64,000 nucleotides of DNA from Oopsacas minuta (taxonomy: Eukaryota; Porifera; Hexactinellida; Lyssacinosida; Leucopsacidae): NCBI GenBank assembly GCA_024704765.1, contig JAKMXF010000297.1, forward strand, positions 124,001 to 188,000. The letters are read 5' to 3'. Below the pieces are notes generated by a model. It was not told where the DNA came from and did no database searches. It was given only the letters and a program-made list of their open reading frames with translations. The position numbers and the translations under genes are program-made. Shown here piece after piece: positions 20,715-30,516 of this stretch. Every line of letters begins with the position of its first letter. The stretch's first letter is position 1.

Positions 20715-22422
20715 ATGGCGTCAAATAATTTAGATGAATATAACTTAGCGTGGTTATCAGGATGTGTAGAAGAATGGCTGTTAAAGTCAGGAAGACATCA
20801 TGGATTCACTATGAAGGAGAAGAAAGATAATCGTGTGTATCTATGTTGTCCAAATGCATCTGGGGAAGTCTACATTGAACTAGGAGAGCAGGGGCTCTCT
20901 CTTTGGACTGAAAATCCAGCTCTACAGACTATAATTCAAAACAGTAGAGTATTGGATATGCTGGAGGATTCTGCATCTAAAATTTCTGATCCTGTGCCTG
21001 CACTAGAAGCATTAGCTTCTGGTCTTCTTAGTGAACCCAAGAGCGAGCAGAGTACTGATATGGACGAACTTAGTGACGAAGACAATCAACCAGGTCCTTA
21101 CATTTGTTGATAGATAACTGTATATACTGTATCTGCTAATGCAAGATTTCCAAATCAGCTTTTGTAATACAGCTCCTATAGGGAGATGCCCTAATGACAT
21201 GGACATTGTGAGACGTCCGTATGTCTGTCCGTCCGCCCGTCCTGAGAAGAACAAAAATAGATAACCCTGAGCTGCACTACCAGTCTGTCTGCTGGACATT
21301 TTTTCTATCCAATTGCAATTTTGGACTACAATGCATAAGCATATTATCTCCTAATTAGTTAATATGATATTTGGCAAAATATACAACATACTAATACTTA
21401 ATTCGTGCCATATCGCTTATTAGACTGGTAAATCATATGAATAAATCATGCAATTACTGCAACTAACTCAAAGCAATAAACACCATGTTACTAGGCTATA
21501 ACAGCAAATTTATTAACCATAATCATCACATGAGATATCAAACAGAGTTGTAACATTAGTTCAGACTAGTTTAAAATTTTACTGTCTATGGTATGGTAAA
21601 TTGTGTAGTTGATTGGTGTAAATTTAATAGTTTCAATTCCTTTGTTGATTGTTAATTTTCCTGCTAGATGATTACGTTTCAGATGAGGATGTGGACGACT
21701 ACTATGGGCCAGAAGACCTAATTGACGAGGCACCAGGGGAAGTTGTCAAGGAGAAAGAGAAGGAGCCTGATGATGGACTGAGTGCTGATAAGTTCTTCAC
21801 TGGAGATGGAACTCCTATGGCTGTTCAACGATTGCTACATGATTTGAGGAATTTGAATAAAATCGGTACTAAGTAAGTCCAGTAAGGAATGGAATGTAAT
21901 ACACGTTTTATCAAAGAAATTCGTTTTACAATTTTGAATTTGTCAATTAATAAATTCAATAATAAATTTGTTATTTTAATCAGATATGGCTTTCTTGGAG
22001 CTCCAAGAGGAGATAACTTGTTCTTGTGGGATGTAAAATTGATGGATTTTGAAAAGGGAACCAAACTAGCTAAAGATATTCATAAATGGGCCAAAACTAC
22101 AAAACATGATGAATGCATTTACATGGAGATGAAGTTTCCAAAAGATTACCCAATGGCTCCACCCTTCGTGCGAGTTCTCAGACCAAAATTTATGTTCCTA
22201 ACTGGACACATCACAATAGGAGGCAGTGTATGCATGCAGGTGTTGACACGCAGTGGGTGGCAACCAACAAACGACATTGAATCTGTCCTTGTACAGATTC
22301 GAGCCCAAATATGTGCAGATCCTAATGCTAGTCTTAATGTAGCGGACAAAACTGATTACTCCGAATCAGAAGCTAGAAGTGCCTTTGAGAGAATGTGTGC
22401 TAGGTATGGCTGGAAAAATTGA
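20715..22422 (+). CDS. UBE2Q-type ubiquitin-conjugating enzyme, three exons; join(20715..21093, 21668..21872, 21984..22422)
   Basis: 340 residues after splicing. E2 enzymes carry ubiquitin on a Cys thioester and pass it to substrates. Introns are 574 bp (CCAG|GTCCTT ... CTGCTAG, phase 1) and 111 bp (CTAA|GTAAGT ... TAATCAG, phase 2), and the joined frame totals 1023 nt. Exon 1 encodes an N-terminal domain beginning MASNNLDEYNLAWL. An acidic linker (DDYVSDEDVDDYYGPEDL) follows. Exon 3 holds the UBC core: MEMKFPKDYPMAPPFVRVLR, and the active-site Cys in GGSVCMQVLTRSGW with NDIESVLVQIRAQI, the Q-family pattern (compare [23 protein letters not shown]). The N-terminal domain is less similar to vertebrate UBE2Q1/2, so no exact orthologue is claimed. 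AATAAA follows at 22465. Confidence 0.85.
21175..21237 (+). repeat. Dispersed repeat, copy 1 (inside UBE2Q intron 1)
   Basis: The block CTCCTATAGGGAGATGCCCTAATGACATGGACATTGTGAGACGTCC... resembles the reverse complement of 62507-62577 (TTCTATAAGGAGATACCG..., GACATCAGTCGGGTCCGTCC). It ends in a GTCCGT-rich tract. Probably a degraded mobile-element fragment. Confidence 0.55.
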
Positions 22423-22464
22423 TTGATTTTAATCTAGCTGTGGTTTTGAGTTTTGTTATGGCCT

Positions 22465-22470
22465 AATAAA
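22465..22470 (+). terminator. Polyadenylation signal AATAAA for the UBE2Q-type gene
   Basis: Canonical hexamer 42 bp after the stop codon. Confidence 0.65.
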
Positions 22471-22918
22471 TCAAAGCTTGTAGATATGTTAATATACTCC
22501 TTTGATATTTATAATTAATTAAATAATTATTCGAGAATACAAAATTGAGACTACAAAATTGTTACTTAACTAGCTTGTTAATTTCTATACATGTGCTGTT
22601 ATATTTAATTACCTTTGATTAAAAGTTCAAATAACTACCAAAAGTGTTGGTTAACAGCATGAACTTACATTTATGGAATTCCATAAAACAAAATAGTTTG
22701 CAGTTTCTTTTCAATTGGATCTGATGCAAATTAGATAGTTCCGGTGGCTACTATTATTTTCTTTTCAAATGTTACATATTGCCTCTACGTTGTAATGATT
22801 AAAACATGATTATAAGCCAACTAGATTGTATGTTAAACATTATACAACCAAATTAATTACCTTGTAATGATGCTAGTAATTCACATATGCGAGTTGACCA
22901 TTTAATCTCTAATACGTA

Positions 22919-23055
22919 TTAACCGAATATGTTTTAAGCTCGTAATGAAAAGGAACACTAAAATTTTACCAATTGCCGCACCAAAAACGAGATTTTAGAA
23001 CCTTTTTGATGTCATAAAAATAAAATTACTTATTTTCCTGGCCGTATTTGGTTAA
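22919..23055. mobile_element. TTAA-flanked MITE, copy A
   Basis: Begins TTAACCGAATATG and ends CCGTATTTGGTTAA, so short inverted repeats CCGAATA lie inside TTAA. The body (AATGAAAAGGAACACTAAAA, GCCGCACCAAAAACGAGATTTTAG, CCTTTTTGATGTCATAAAA) is homologous along its length to 30306-30457. TTAA boundaries suggest the piggyBac superfamily; there is no coding capacity. Confidence 0.8.
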
Positions 23056-23540
23056 GGTATTTCCTTTGGGTACTCTTATCTTTCCCCCTTGGAGCATGGA
23101 ATATCAACTTAATGATGGTGTCGGACGTCCATTTACGGTTATTAATTAACCCTAGTGCACGTATGGTTACAAGCGTAACGTCAGCGATTCGATTCATTTG
23201 CAGCCATGAACTCTTTAACTATTCAAAGTTAATATTTTCTACCAAATAAATTAATAAATACCACGAGTTTTATACAATTATTTTCGCAAAATAGAAAATC
23301 ATCGGGGCTTATACAAGGGTGTAATCTCGAAAATTGCTTATAGTAATGGAGAGAATGACTTTTGCAGTGCTCTCCAACCCAATATATCTAGTTGTATTTC
23401 AATATATCCCCCTCTAGGAAAAGCACTAAAATTGCTCAGCCCCCGGTAAACACTGAGTCCTCGATGATATTAAATCTATGAGAGAAAACCTCTTATACAT
23501 GTAATTAATATGAATTGTTCTAACTTCTCGATACATACAA

Positions 23541-24926
23541 TTAGTTGTATTGTGGTTTTTCCACTGGAGTCTTGTGCGCTAGATACAAACATCCCATACT
23601 GATGAGTGCACTAATCAGGAAAATCAAATCGAACCACTTATGATAAATATCAAATTGTAGATCTCCGAATACGCTAGTAATAGATTTCCTGTATTTTAAA
23701 GGTAGGTTCATCCTCATAAGCAATATTGTAGAAACGAAATACATTCCCATTATCTCAGCCAAGAACAGAACTATTAGATTACTCGACCGAGTGCTAGACA
23801 CATTGGAGAATAGTTTGGAAAATGTTAACAGTAAACCTCTTATAGATGTTATAACGATAACACCTACCATCAAAAATGAAATGAACTGATTCCAGAATGT
23901 GACGTCTACATTTATCTTCAAATATATCACCATTATTTCCAAGGTTCTAGAGATTGGATCCTTTTTACCTACACGTTGCAATAAAATATTTATTGTAGTC
24001 ATGATTAGCTTGTAACAGCAGTAAGCAGAGAATATGTAACCAACTGCATTGAAGTATTTTCCTTTTAGTGTTTTAGAAAATTCCATTCGTTCCCTAATTG
24101 AATGTAATTCAACTGTTTCTAGGAATAGTTGTCTAGCTAATTCTTCTAGTGATTTTATCTCTGTGGTCAGCTGTCTCGAATCCTGTGAACCCCATCCGCC
24201 AGAAAAATACCCCATTAATCGTCCAAACACCTGCCCTGTCCCTGACCTATTAGCAATTGGTTGGTATGATTCATTATCTAGTAAGACAAGTTTCTTCTTC
24301 TTTACCAAAATGTGTTTCTCCGTTTCAAGTAGTTTGTTTTCCATAGCCTCAATACTCTTCTCATCAATCGGCTTTATAAAATAAGACATGTATGTGTAAG
24401 GAGCATTTACTGCTCCAAAACCGGACAGAGCTCCGATCAAGGTTACGCCCAAAATTCCGATCCTACTAATGCACTGCTCAAGTGATAATAGAAAACCGTC
24501 TCCACTCAAATTAGTGAATGGTTGATCTAGCTTCCAGAATATATACATGAATGTTAGCCATCCTATGACAGATATTATGCGTTGATGTTTTGGCTTGGAT
24601 ATGAAGGGAATCATAGTGGCAAGAAGATAGGCGAAATACATTGGAAGAATGACAATAAGGACAATCGTTATGCCAGTCAAACTCACAGTCCAATAAACTT
24701 CTTTTGAAAGATAGTGAACATAACTGAGTATATCCAATATTATTAGCTCAAACAGTGTACAGGAAAGTGAGAAAGTTATTGAGAATAATGCTTGAACGAT
24801 TCCATTGTGTACTTCATAATTTGCAAAAAGCTGCTTCATAAAAAATACCCATCCAATTGCAAAAAATACCACTTGTGAAGCAAAAATGCACAAACAGTCA
24901 GTTACCAGCTGACCGATATCATCCAT
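23541..24926 (-). CDS. GPR89: Golgi pH regulator (GPR89/GPHR)
   Basis: 461 residues, as in human GPR89 (455). A multi-spanning membrane protein that works as an anion channel to acidify the Golgi. Seen: about nine hydrophobic segments; the conserved blocks FSLSCTLFELIILDIL, SRIGILGVTLIGALSGFGAV, NAPYTYMSYFIKPIDEKSIE, a central coiled coil with RQLFLETVELHSIRERMEFS, KTLKGKYFNAVGYIFSAYC, and VGVIVITSIRGLLLTFSK. The frame extends nine bases further to a TTG, but the first ATG is at 24926, giving MDDIGQLV. Single exon, convergent with the upstream E2 gene and divergent from AP5B1. Confidence 0.96.
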   Translation of the reverse strand: MDDIGQLVTDCLCIFASQVVFFAIGWVFFMKQLFANYEVHNGIVQALFSITFSLSCTLFELIILDILSYVHYLSKEVYWTVSLTGITIVLIVILPMYFAYLLATMIPFISKPKHQRIISVIGWLTFMYIFWKLDQPFTNLSGDGFLLSLEQCISRIGILGVTLIGALSGFGAVNAPYTYMSYFIKPIDEKSIEAMENKLLETEKHILVKKKKLVLLDNESYQPIANRSGTGQVFGRLMGYFSGGWGSQDSRQLTTEIKSLEELARQLFLETVELHSIRERMEFSKTLKGKYFNAVGYIFSAYCCYKLIMTTINILLQRVGKKDPISRTLEIMVIYLKINVDVTFWNQFISFLMVGVIVITSIRGLLLTFSKLFSNVSSTRSSNLIVLFLAEIMGMYFVSTILLMRMNLPLKYRKSITSVFGDLQFDIYHKWFDLIFLISALISMGCLYLAHKTPVEKPQYN

Positions 24927-26116
24927 TGAATCCAATGTGTTGTGTTTGTAATGAATTGATGGATTGTGACTATAAAATGGATATAGATTGTGGTTCTACT
25001 ATATAAGCAGGCATATAATTTTGTGTAAACCTGCCAGCTTAAATTCACAACCAAATACTATGGAATGTCAATAGCAAATTTATTAGAAAGATGTCCCACA
25101 TAAAGGGTGCATTTCTCCGCCAACGTCGTGATTTATTATTATTATATTTCAAAAGCTATCTTCAAATATTGAACATGTTGTGTTGCAATGTGACTCTGTA
25201 TTAGGAGAATCAATGGAAGATAGTATTTTACCGACAGCGAAATTGGTCTCTAGCAAAAGATGACCACAAAAATTCCTGTGAGCTCAACAAAATAGTGCTA
25301 AGATATTTTGTTGTTTGTAAGAGATCGTTAATGGCTATACTCAAAATACTTTATCATCGTCATATCCATATATTCAGATGGTGTACTAAAGTGCTACTTC
25401 TTGTGTGATTTAATTAATTCATGAAACGTAGCACTACATGTTACATTAAAAACTAATAAGGAAGATATGTAGCTATGAATATGTCCCCATAACGCTTGAC
25501 GTGTTTGTTAGTGTTGAAAACAGCAGAATATGTGCATGCACGTTGACTTGACTTTTGTGTGCATGCACAATTGTACATTGCACACCTGACTAGTTAATTT
25601 ATACAAACTCAGATTCATAAACCATTGCATTATGGTAGGATTGAAGTATACTGGGTCATCTCCCAGCCTTCATCTGCACCTGATTTTGTAATAATGTTAT
25701 GACTTTGTTATCAACTTATCATCCATCATCTGCATCTGTGGAATTTATATTTCAGTACTCGTATTCATTCGCATTCATACCATGCATAAGTAGAAAGTTT
25801 CCCAATTATTAAACTACTTACTAATCATTGCTATGGACTAGCCTAGGCGGCTAGGCTAGGCTCAATGCTTACAGACTCTACTTTCAATACCTTCAGTAAC
25901 TCGCCACCCTCTAGTATCTCGGATTATTCAGTGATCCCAGAGATTGTTAGTTTTTATATTTTGACAAAATGATTTGTTAAATAGCGTTATCAAGGGTTGT
26001 AACAGCTACAAGCGTTTCTTTATAATCCAGCACCTGTGATTTTATAAATTTATACATAGATACGCAATTTATATGAATGATTTTATTTATGATAGCTGAT
26101 TACACTAATTGATTCA
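24927..26116. other. Divergent intergenic region between GPHR and AP5B1
   Basis: 1.2 kb. It includes a TGCATGCA-type palindromic patch (about 25533-25567) and a CTAGGCGGCTAGGCTAGGCT stretch at about 25842-25861. It must hold both promoters. No coding frame is supported. Confidence 0.5.
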
Positions 26117-28915
26117 ATGACCACCAAACCTCAGACTGCTAATCTATTCGGCAATGAATGGGCACGTGATATCAACATGTTTCTTGCCAATCCTACCAGT
26201 TTCATAAGTAAGTCTAGCAAAACTACAGATCTCCTCATCGACGACATGCTGATGATAATATCGACTAGCTCAACTATTCTATCACTTAAACTTGCTATAT
26301 TGCATGTATTCCTAAATGTTGAGCTTTTTCAGACTAGCAAGAGCTATTTAACAAAGATTGTTACGGCACTAGAATACTTGTCTTCCCAGTTTGTAGAACA
26401 AAAAGACAATCTTTTCCTCCACCAGCTACTGGCTGCACTGACTACCTTATCAATTGAGTTAGATGAACGTTTTTTACATGACTCAATTCAACTTACAAAA
26501 TGTGTGGATCTGCTCCTGATACAGGCTAACCAGGTAGCAGACGGTACTCGTAGTGAGCGAGTACTCGTCAGATCAGCAGCATGTATCTGTCTGTCTGAAT
26601 TAGAAGAGGTGTATCCTGGTATTTTGTACTCTAAACTCAGTTATCTATTCCAGTACTGTCAGCTGGAGAAGACATTCATAAGACAGTATTATTTATCTCT
26701 ATTCTGTACTGTATTACGTCACTCTCTTCTCAAGTTTAAATCTATTGAGTTTGAGGAACAAGCGAATAGCTTACAATTCTTTTTTAGTCCAACTACGGTA
26801 CTCATCCCTTTTATACCCCCTAAGAATTTTCGCGAGGAGAGTGCGCACTTACTCTGTTCCTCAGTAGATTGTGTCATGAGCCCTAACCTTGAGAAGGTGG
26901 ATCTCAAGAAGTCATTCTCCACCCTCCTAGACGCCTCTACGAATATGACCCACACCATGCTAGCTAACACCATGCATAAACTCTCCGATTGCGTTCTCCT
27001 AGCAGGTACACACCCCTCTATCCTGAAGATACTATACCATCGCTACATACACTCATCCAGTATTGTACTCCTCCAGCTGGTGTACTCGCTTAAAGCCAAG
27101 TTCGGACGAGAGCTTTTCGATATTGCAGAAGAGTCTAGTTTCGAGAGGAGTATCTTCTGGGCGCTGAATAATCCGCACAACCTCAACCCACACACCCTCT
27201 TACTCTACACCTGGCTTATACACTTTCCTATTCTAGACCCTATTACTCACCGTGAGGATAATAGAGTACCGAATGGTCTCCCGCTTTTTCAACTCTGCTA
27301 CCCTACTCCTTTCGACTCCATTGACTTGACGGTACGCTGTTTCCATCTCTTTTCTGCTTCAGAGCTTATCCTTGAGGAGCCTCGCTCAATTAACACTCAT
27401 CTCTCAGTATTAGTACAGAGAGTCAAGTCACAACCTGGATCATACGCGACTGCTGCATTCTTTCACACTCTCTATCTATTCTTACACCGTTCACACCCTG
27501 CTTTAATGATTCAATCTATACGTGTTATCCTCACAGATCTATATCTATCCTATCCTATGCTAGCTCCTTATCTGATCAATTTCATGTTGGTGATAACCTC
27601 AATAGTTCCAGCTAATAATTTTGCTATACCAATGCTCAGCTATATAGTCAAACACCTGCAAACACTGAGACAGGTACGAACAGCTGATCTCATGTTCCAT
27701 CTACAGCTCGTAGAGTATGCAGCCCTAACCCCCAAATTCAATTTAGACAGTCTCTTGGTTCTACTGCACTCCGTTTTACAACCTGAAGTCCTGGAGGAGG
27801 GAGATTGGCATTTAGGTCACACAATTTTAGATGTGTGTAGAGCGTTGTTACTAGGAATCCATTCAGATTCTCAATTCCAGAGAGCTTGTGCACTACTATA
27901 CCGAATCCGGGCTAAATATACTGATGTTGATGTGTGTAATGAAGCTGGGTTTCTATTGATATTAATTACATCTGTTTCAACCAAAAAATATCGACCTCTC
28001 CTGTCCAAAGCGAGTGAGACTAACGCAGAGCCGTCTCTTAAAGATCTGGTGGTAGGCACCACATTCCAACTGACTGCTCCTATCACTCACATCCCAGAAG
28101 TAATTCTACAACTCGAGAAGATGCCAAACAAGACATCCTCCTCTTCGACTGCTTATAGCAATCCTCCAACTGTGACTAGAGATCCTACAGAAATACTCAA
28201 ACAGTATTTAACTGCTACAGATCAATTGATAGATACCAGTTTCCAATTGAATTTTAACCTAAGTTACGCCCCTCATGCAAAACCTAGTACTTCAATGCAG
28301 ACTATTTATGCTATCTCTCTTCATTTGAGTGATAATCCTCACTACCATCCTACAGCTAGTATTACTATACCAAAGCTTGTATACAAAGCCCCATCTGAAA
28401 ATGATAAGAGGAATGTTTCATTTGAATTCAGACCAAAACTTCCATTTCCAGCACAATTTTCTGTTTCTGCCATATTCTCTCTCCAGGACGGAGCAACCTA
28501 CCAAACCCCGCTCGCTCATCTTGAGGTCTCATTCTCAGACTTAGTACTCCCTATCCCTCTCCCTCAGGAAATTAGTGAACAAGATACCCCCGCCCTCTTT
28601 GAGGCTCTCTGGTCCCATCTCTCTAGAAAATGTTTCTCCGAGAAGAATACGGAGTCTAAATGTACTGAGAGTTTCATCAAGCTCAACAAACCTTCTGAAA
28701 GTGTTACACGTATTCTCTTACACACATTGTCTCCTAACATAGTGACGTCATCTGATAATTTAATACAGCTGTTATTGTATATCCCGCCCAGACACCATAT
28801 CCTAATGAAGGCTCGTGTTTCCCCAGACAGCACTGACGTGAGTATCCTCACAGATGAATGGAGACTGCTCTCCTATTTCAATCAGTATATGCACACTCTC
28901 CTCGCTCAGATGTAA
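26117..28915 (+). CDS. AP5B1: AP-5 adaptor complex subunit beta-1
   Basis: 932 residues (human 878). Large subunit of the fifth adaptor complex, which works with SPG11/SPG15 on late endosomes in retrieval to the Golgi. Helical-solenoid body. Conserved marks: ACICLSELEEVYPGIL, a YPMLAPYLINFMLVI segment, HLQLVEYAAL, and the C-terminal appendage FSDLVLPIPLPQEI..LFEALWSHL ending in TDEWRLLSYFNQY. Single uninterrupted exon, start at the first ATG 26117, 17 bp after a TTATGATAG acceptor-like site. DOLPP1 begins 131 bp after the stop on the same strand. AP-5 is easily lost in evolution, so its presence implies the SPG11/SPG15 partners elsewhere in the genome. Confidence 0.88.
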   Translation: MTTKPQTANLFGNEWARDINMFLANPTSFISKSSKTTDLLIDDMLMIISTSSTILSLKLAILHVFLNVELFQTSKSYLTKIVTALEYLSSQFVEQKDNLFLHQLLAALTTLSIELDERFLHDSIQLTKCVDLLLIQANQVADGTRSERVLVRSAACICLSELEEVYPGILYSKLSYLFQYCQLEKTFIRQYYLSLFCTVLRHSLLKFKSIEFEEQANSLQFFFSPTTVLIPFIPPKNFREESAHLLCSSVDCVMSPNLEKVDLKKSFSTLLDASTNMTHTMLANTMHKLSDCVLLAGTHPSILKILYHRYIHSSSIVLLQLVYSLKAKFGRELFDIAEESSFERSIFWALNNPHNLNPHTLLLYTWLIHFPILDPITHREDNRVPNGLPLFQLCYPTPFDSIDLTVRCFHLFSASELILEEPRSINTHLSVLVQRVKSQPGSYATAAFFHTLYLFLHRSHPALMIQSIRVILTDLYLSYPMLAPYLINFMLVITSIVPANNFAIPMLSYIVKHLQTLRQVRTADLMFHLQLVEYAALTPKFNLDSLLVLLHSVLQPEVLEEGDWHLGHTILDVCRALLLGIHSDSQFQRACALLYRIRAKYTDVDVCNEAGFLLILITSVSTKKYRPLLSKASETNAEPSLKDLVVGTTFQLTAPITHIPEVILQLEKMPNKTSSSSTAYSNPPTVTRDPTEILKQYLTATDQLIDTSFQLNFNLSYAPHAKPSTSMQTIYAISLHLSDNPHYHPTASITIPKLVYKAPSENDKRNVSFEFRPKLPFPAQFSVSAIFSLQDGATYQTPLAHLEVSFSDLVLPIPLPQEISEQDTPALFEALWSHLSRKCFSEKNTESKCTESFIKLNKPSESVTRILLHTLSPNIVTSSDNLIQLLLYIPPRHHILMKARVSPDSTDVSILTDEWRLLSYFNQYMHTLLAQM

Positions 28916-29046
28916 TAGTTCTGCTAGTGTTAATGCTGTTTATTTTATATTATTCGAATGAGATGAATATATCCGTTAGTTAGCATATTCTCAATACTTA
29001 ACTTATTTAGTTAACATTTCTTGTAGAACTCACTATTAGAGTTAGA

Positions 29047-29688
29047 ATGGAATGGGAAACTCTATCACTCACTTGTGTAGAGCATCAGAAAGATGATCTA
29101 TTTGCAAAGTTAATGGCTCTATTCTCTCTCTCTCCTCTTGTCATTTCTATATCATTAGCTACATTTATGTTTTGTAAGCGTGATACTTACTCAATAATAT
29201 TCTCTATCGGATTAGTATTGAACTTCGTCATGGTGCAAGTTGAGAAGATCATTATAAAAGAACCACGTCCCCCTGGTGGTCCTGGAGAGCGTTCCCTCTT
29301 TCAATACGGTATGCCTTCTATGCATTGTCAGTTCGTTTCATTTTTTGCTCTTTTTCTTACTCTAAGTATCATCCTGCGTTGGAAAATGAGCCTCTCATCC
29401 AAATCCTTCTATTTATTTGCCATAAACGTTATACTGTTCGGTACATGTGTGAGTAGAGTATATTTATTGTACCATACAGTTAGACAAGTTATTGTGGGTG
29501 TGGTTGTTGGTGCTTGTTTAGGAGTGACATGGTATTACCTTACTAAATGGGTGAGCTATTATGTAAATAGATTTATTTTATCATCAACAATTGCTGAGTA
29601 TTTCTGTATTCGAAATCTTGGGCATTTAGAGGATGCTACACAGTTTGAATATGATATTGCAATGAGAAGTCTTATGAAAAACCAATAA
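29047..29688 (+). CDS. DOLPP1: Dolichyl-diphosphatase 1
   Basis: 213 residues (human 238). ER-membrane PAP2-type phosphatase that hydrolyses luminal dolichyl pyrophosphate so the lipid carrier of N-glycosylation is recycled. Four to five membrane spans. Active-site motifs: KEPRPPGGPGE (K71-P75), GMPSMHCQF (H93), SRVYLLYHTVRQV (R137, H143). The Gln after the last His matches vertebrate DOLPP1 rather than generic PAP2 enzymes. The start is the first ATG; a CATTTCTTGTAG acceptor ends at 29026. With AP5B1 ending at 28915, this is an operon-like pair. AATAAA at 29758. Confidence 0.93.
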   Translation: MEWETLSLTCVEHQKDDLFAKLMALFSLSPLVISISLATFMFCKRDTYSIIFSIGLVLNFVMVQVEKIIIKEPRPPGGPGERSLFQYGMPSMHCQFVSFFALFLTLSIILRWKMSLSSKSFYLFAINVILFGTCVSRVYLLYHTVRQVIVGVVVGACLGVTWYYLTKWVSYYVNRFILSSTIAEYFCIRNLGHLEDATQFEYDIAMRSLMKNQ

Positions 29689-29757
29689 TGACATTTATTT
29701 GTATATTGTTTATTTCAAGTTTATAGAAATTATCAAGGTTTTCTTACGAGTCACCTA

Positions 29758-29763
29758 AATAAA
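29758..29763 (+). terminator. Polyadenylation signal AATAAA for DOLPP1
   Basis: Canonical hexamer 69 bp after the stop codon. Confidence 0.65.
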
Positions 29764-30305
29764 CCATTTTCAATCCGTTGTCCCAGTTATTATTGTTTTA
29801 TTAAATTGGTTCCCTCGAACTTTTATGTATATTACATTATTTATTGTAAGTCTGTAACGCCAAGGTGTTGTTTATGAAAATACACTGAGTGGCTGAATTA
29901 CCCCATTGTAATGTCTACTTAGTATGGCTAGAAAACAATAAATCGGTTGCTTTCTTAGAAATGTGTAGTCTTTCAACGCTGTGTATATGCTGAGATCAGT
30001 TGATTGTTATCCATGTGGTCTACGAGTTCATTTTAGAATAGGTATATGAATGCACTTCCTCGAATATGCTGATATATATCACAATTGAGCTGTATTGTGT
30101 TTTCAGGTTATACGAACCTTCTCAATGTGATAGAACAATTAAACTTGGTTATGACGACTTGATATTATTTTTCCTAATCCTTATTATACTCCCATTTCAT
30201 TATCAAGAGAAGATTCGGTGAAAAATAGTAAATCAATTCTCCACCCTCAAATTTGAACAATTGAATGTCCCATATTTCTAATCTGTTTGAACATAGCCAA
30301 GTTAA

Positions 30306-30457
30306 TTAACCGATTACTGCATAAGTGTTACGTTCGTAACGAAAAGGAACACTTAATTTTTAACACTTCGTTTTAATCAATTCCCGCACCAAAAAGACGA
30401 ATTTTAGCACCTTTTTGACGTCATAAAATTATACATTTCCTGGCAGTATTCGGTTAA
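30306..30457. mobile_element. TTAA-flanked MITE, copy B
   Basis: Begins TTAACCGATTACTGC and ends GCAGTATTCGGTTAA (inverted repeats within TTAA). The body matches copy A at 22919-23055 in the same orientation: AACGAAAAGGAACACTTAA, CCCGCACCAAAAAGACGAAT, CCTTTTTGACGTCATAAAA. Confidence 0.82.
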
Positions 30458-30516
30458 GAATTGCTATGATCAACCAGAATTATCACAATACACTATACTT
30501 ATATTAAGGTAGCTTC

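Larger units (their letters stand above)
22423..23540. other. Intergenic stretch between convergent genes
   Basis: 1.1 kb between the convergent UBE2Q-type and GPHR genes. It holds the E2 poly(A) signal and copy A of the TTAA-flanked element (22919-23055). No gene is seen. Confidence 0.55.
29689..30516. other. Intergenic stretch with MITE copy B
   Basis: 828 bp between DOLPP1 and the furin-like gene. It holds the DOLPP1 poly(A) signal and the TTAA-flanked element at 30306-30457, which sits within about 60 bp of the furin start codon. Confidence 0.55.

Noticed and set aside
21889-22422. Independent 177-residue E2 starting in the intron
   Set aside because: The first 32 codons are intron sequence; the acceptor at 21983 joins the core to two upstream exons in frame.
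25533-25567. GTGCATGCAC...TGTGCATGCAC palindromic patch as a possible regulatory dyad
   Set aside because: Short and simple; could be chance in a promoter region, with no second copy to support it.
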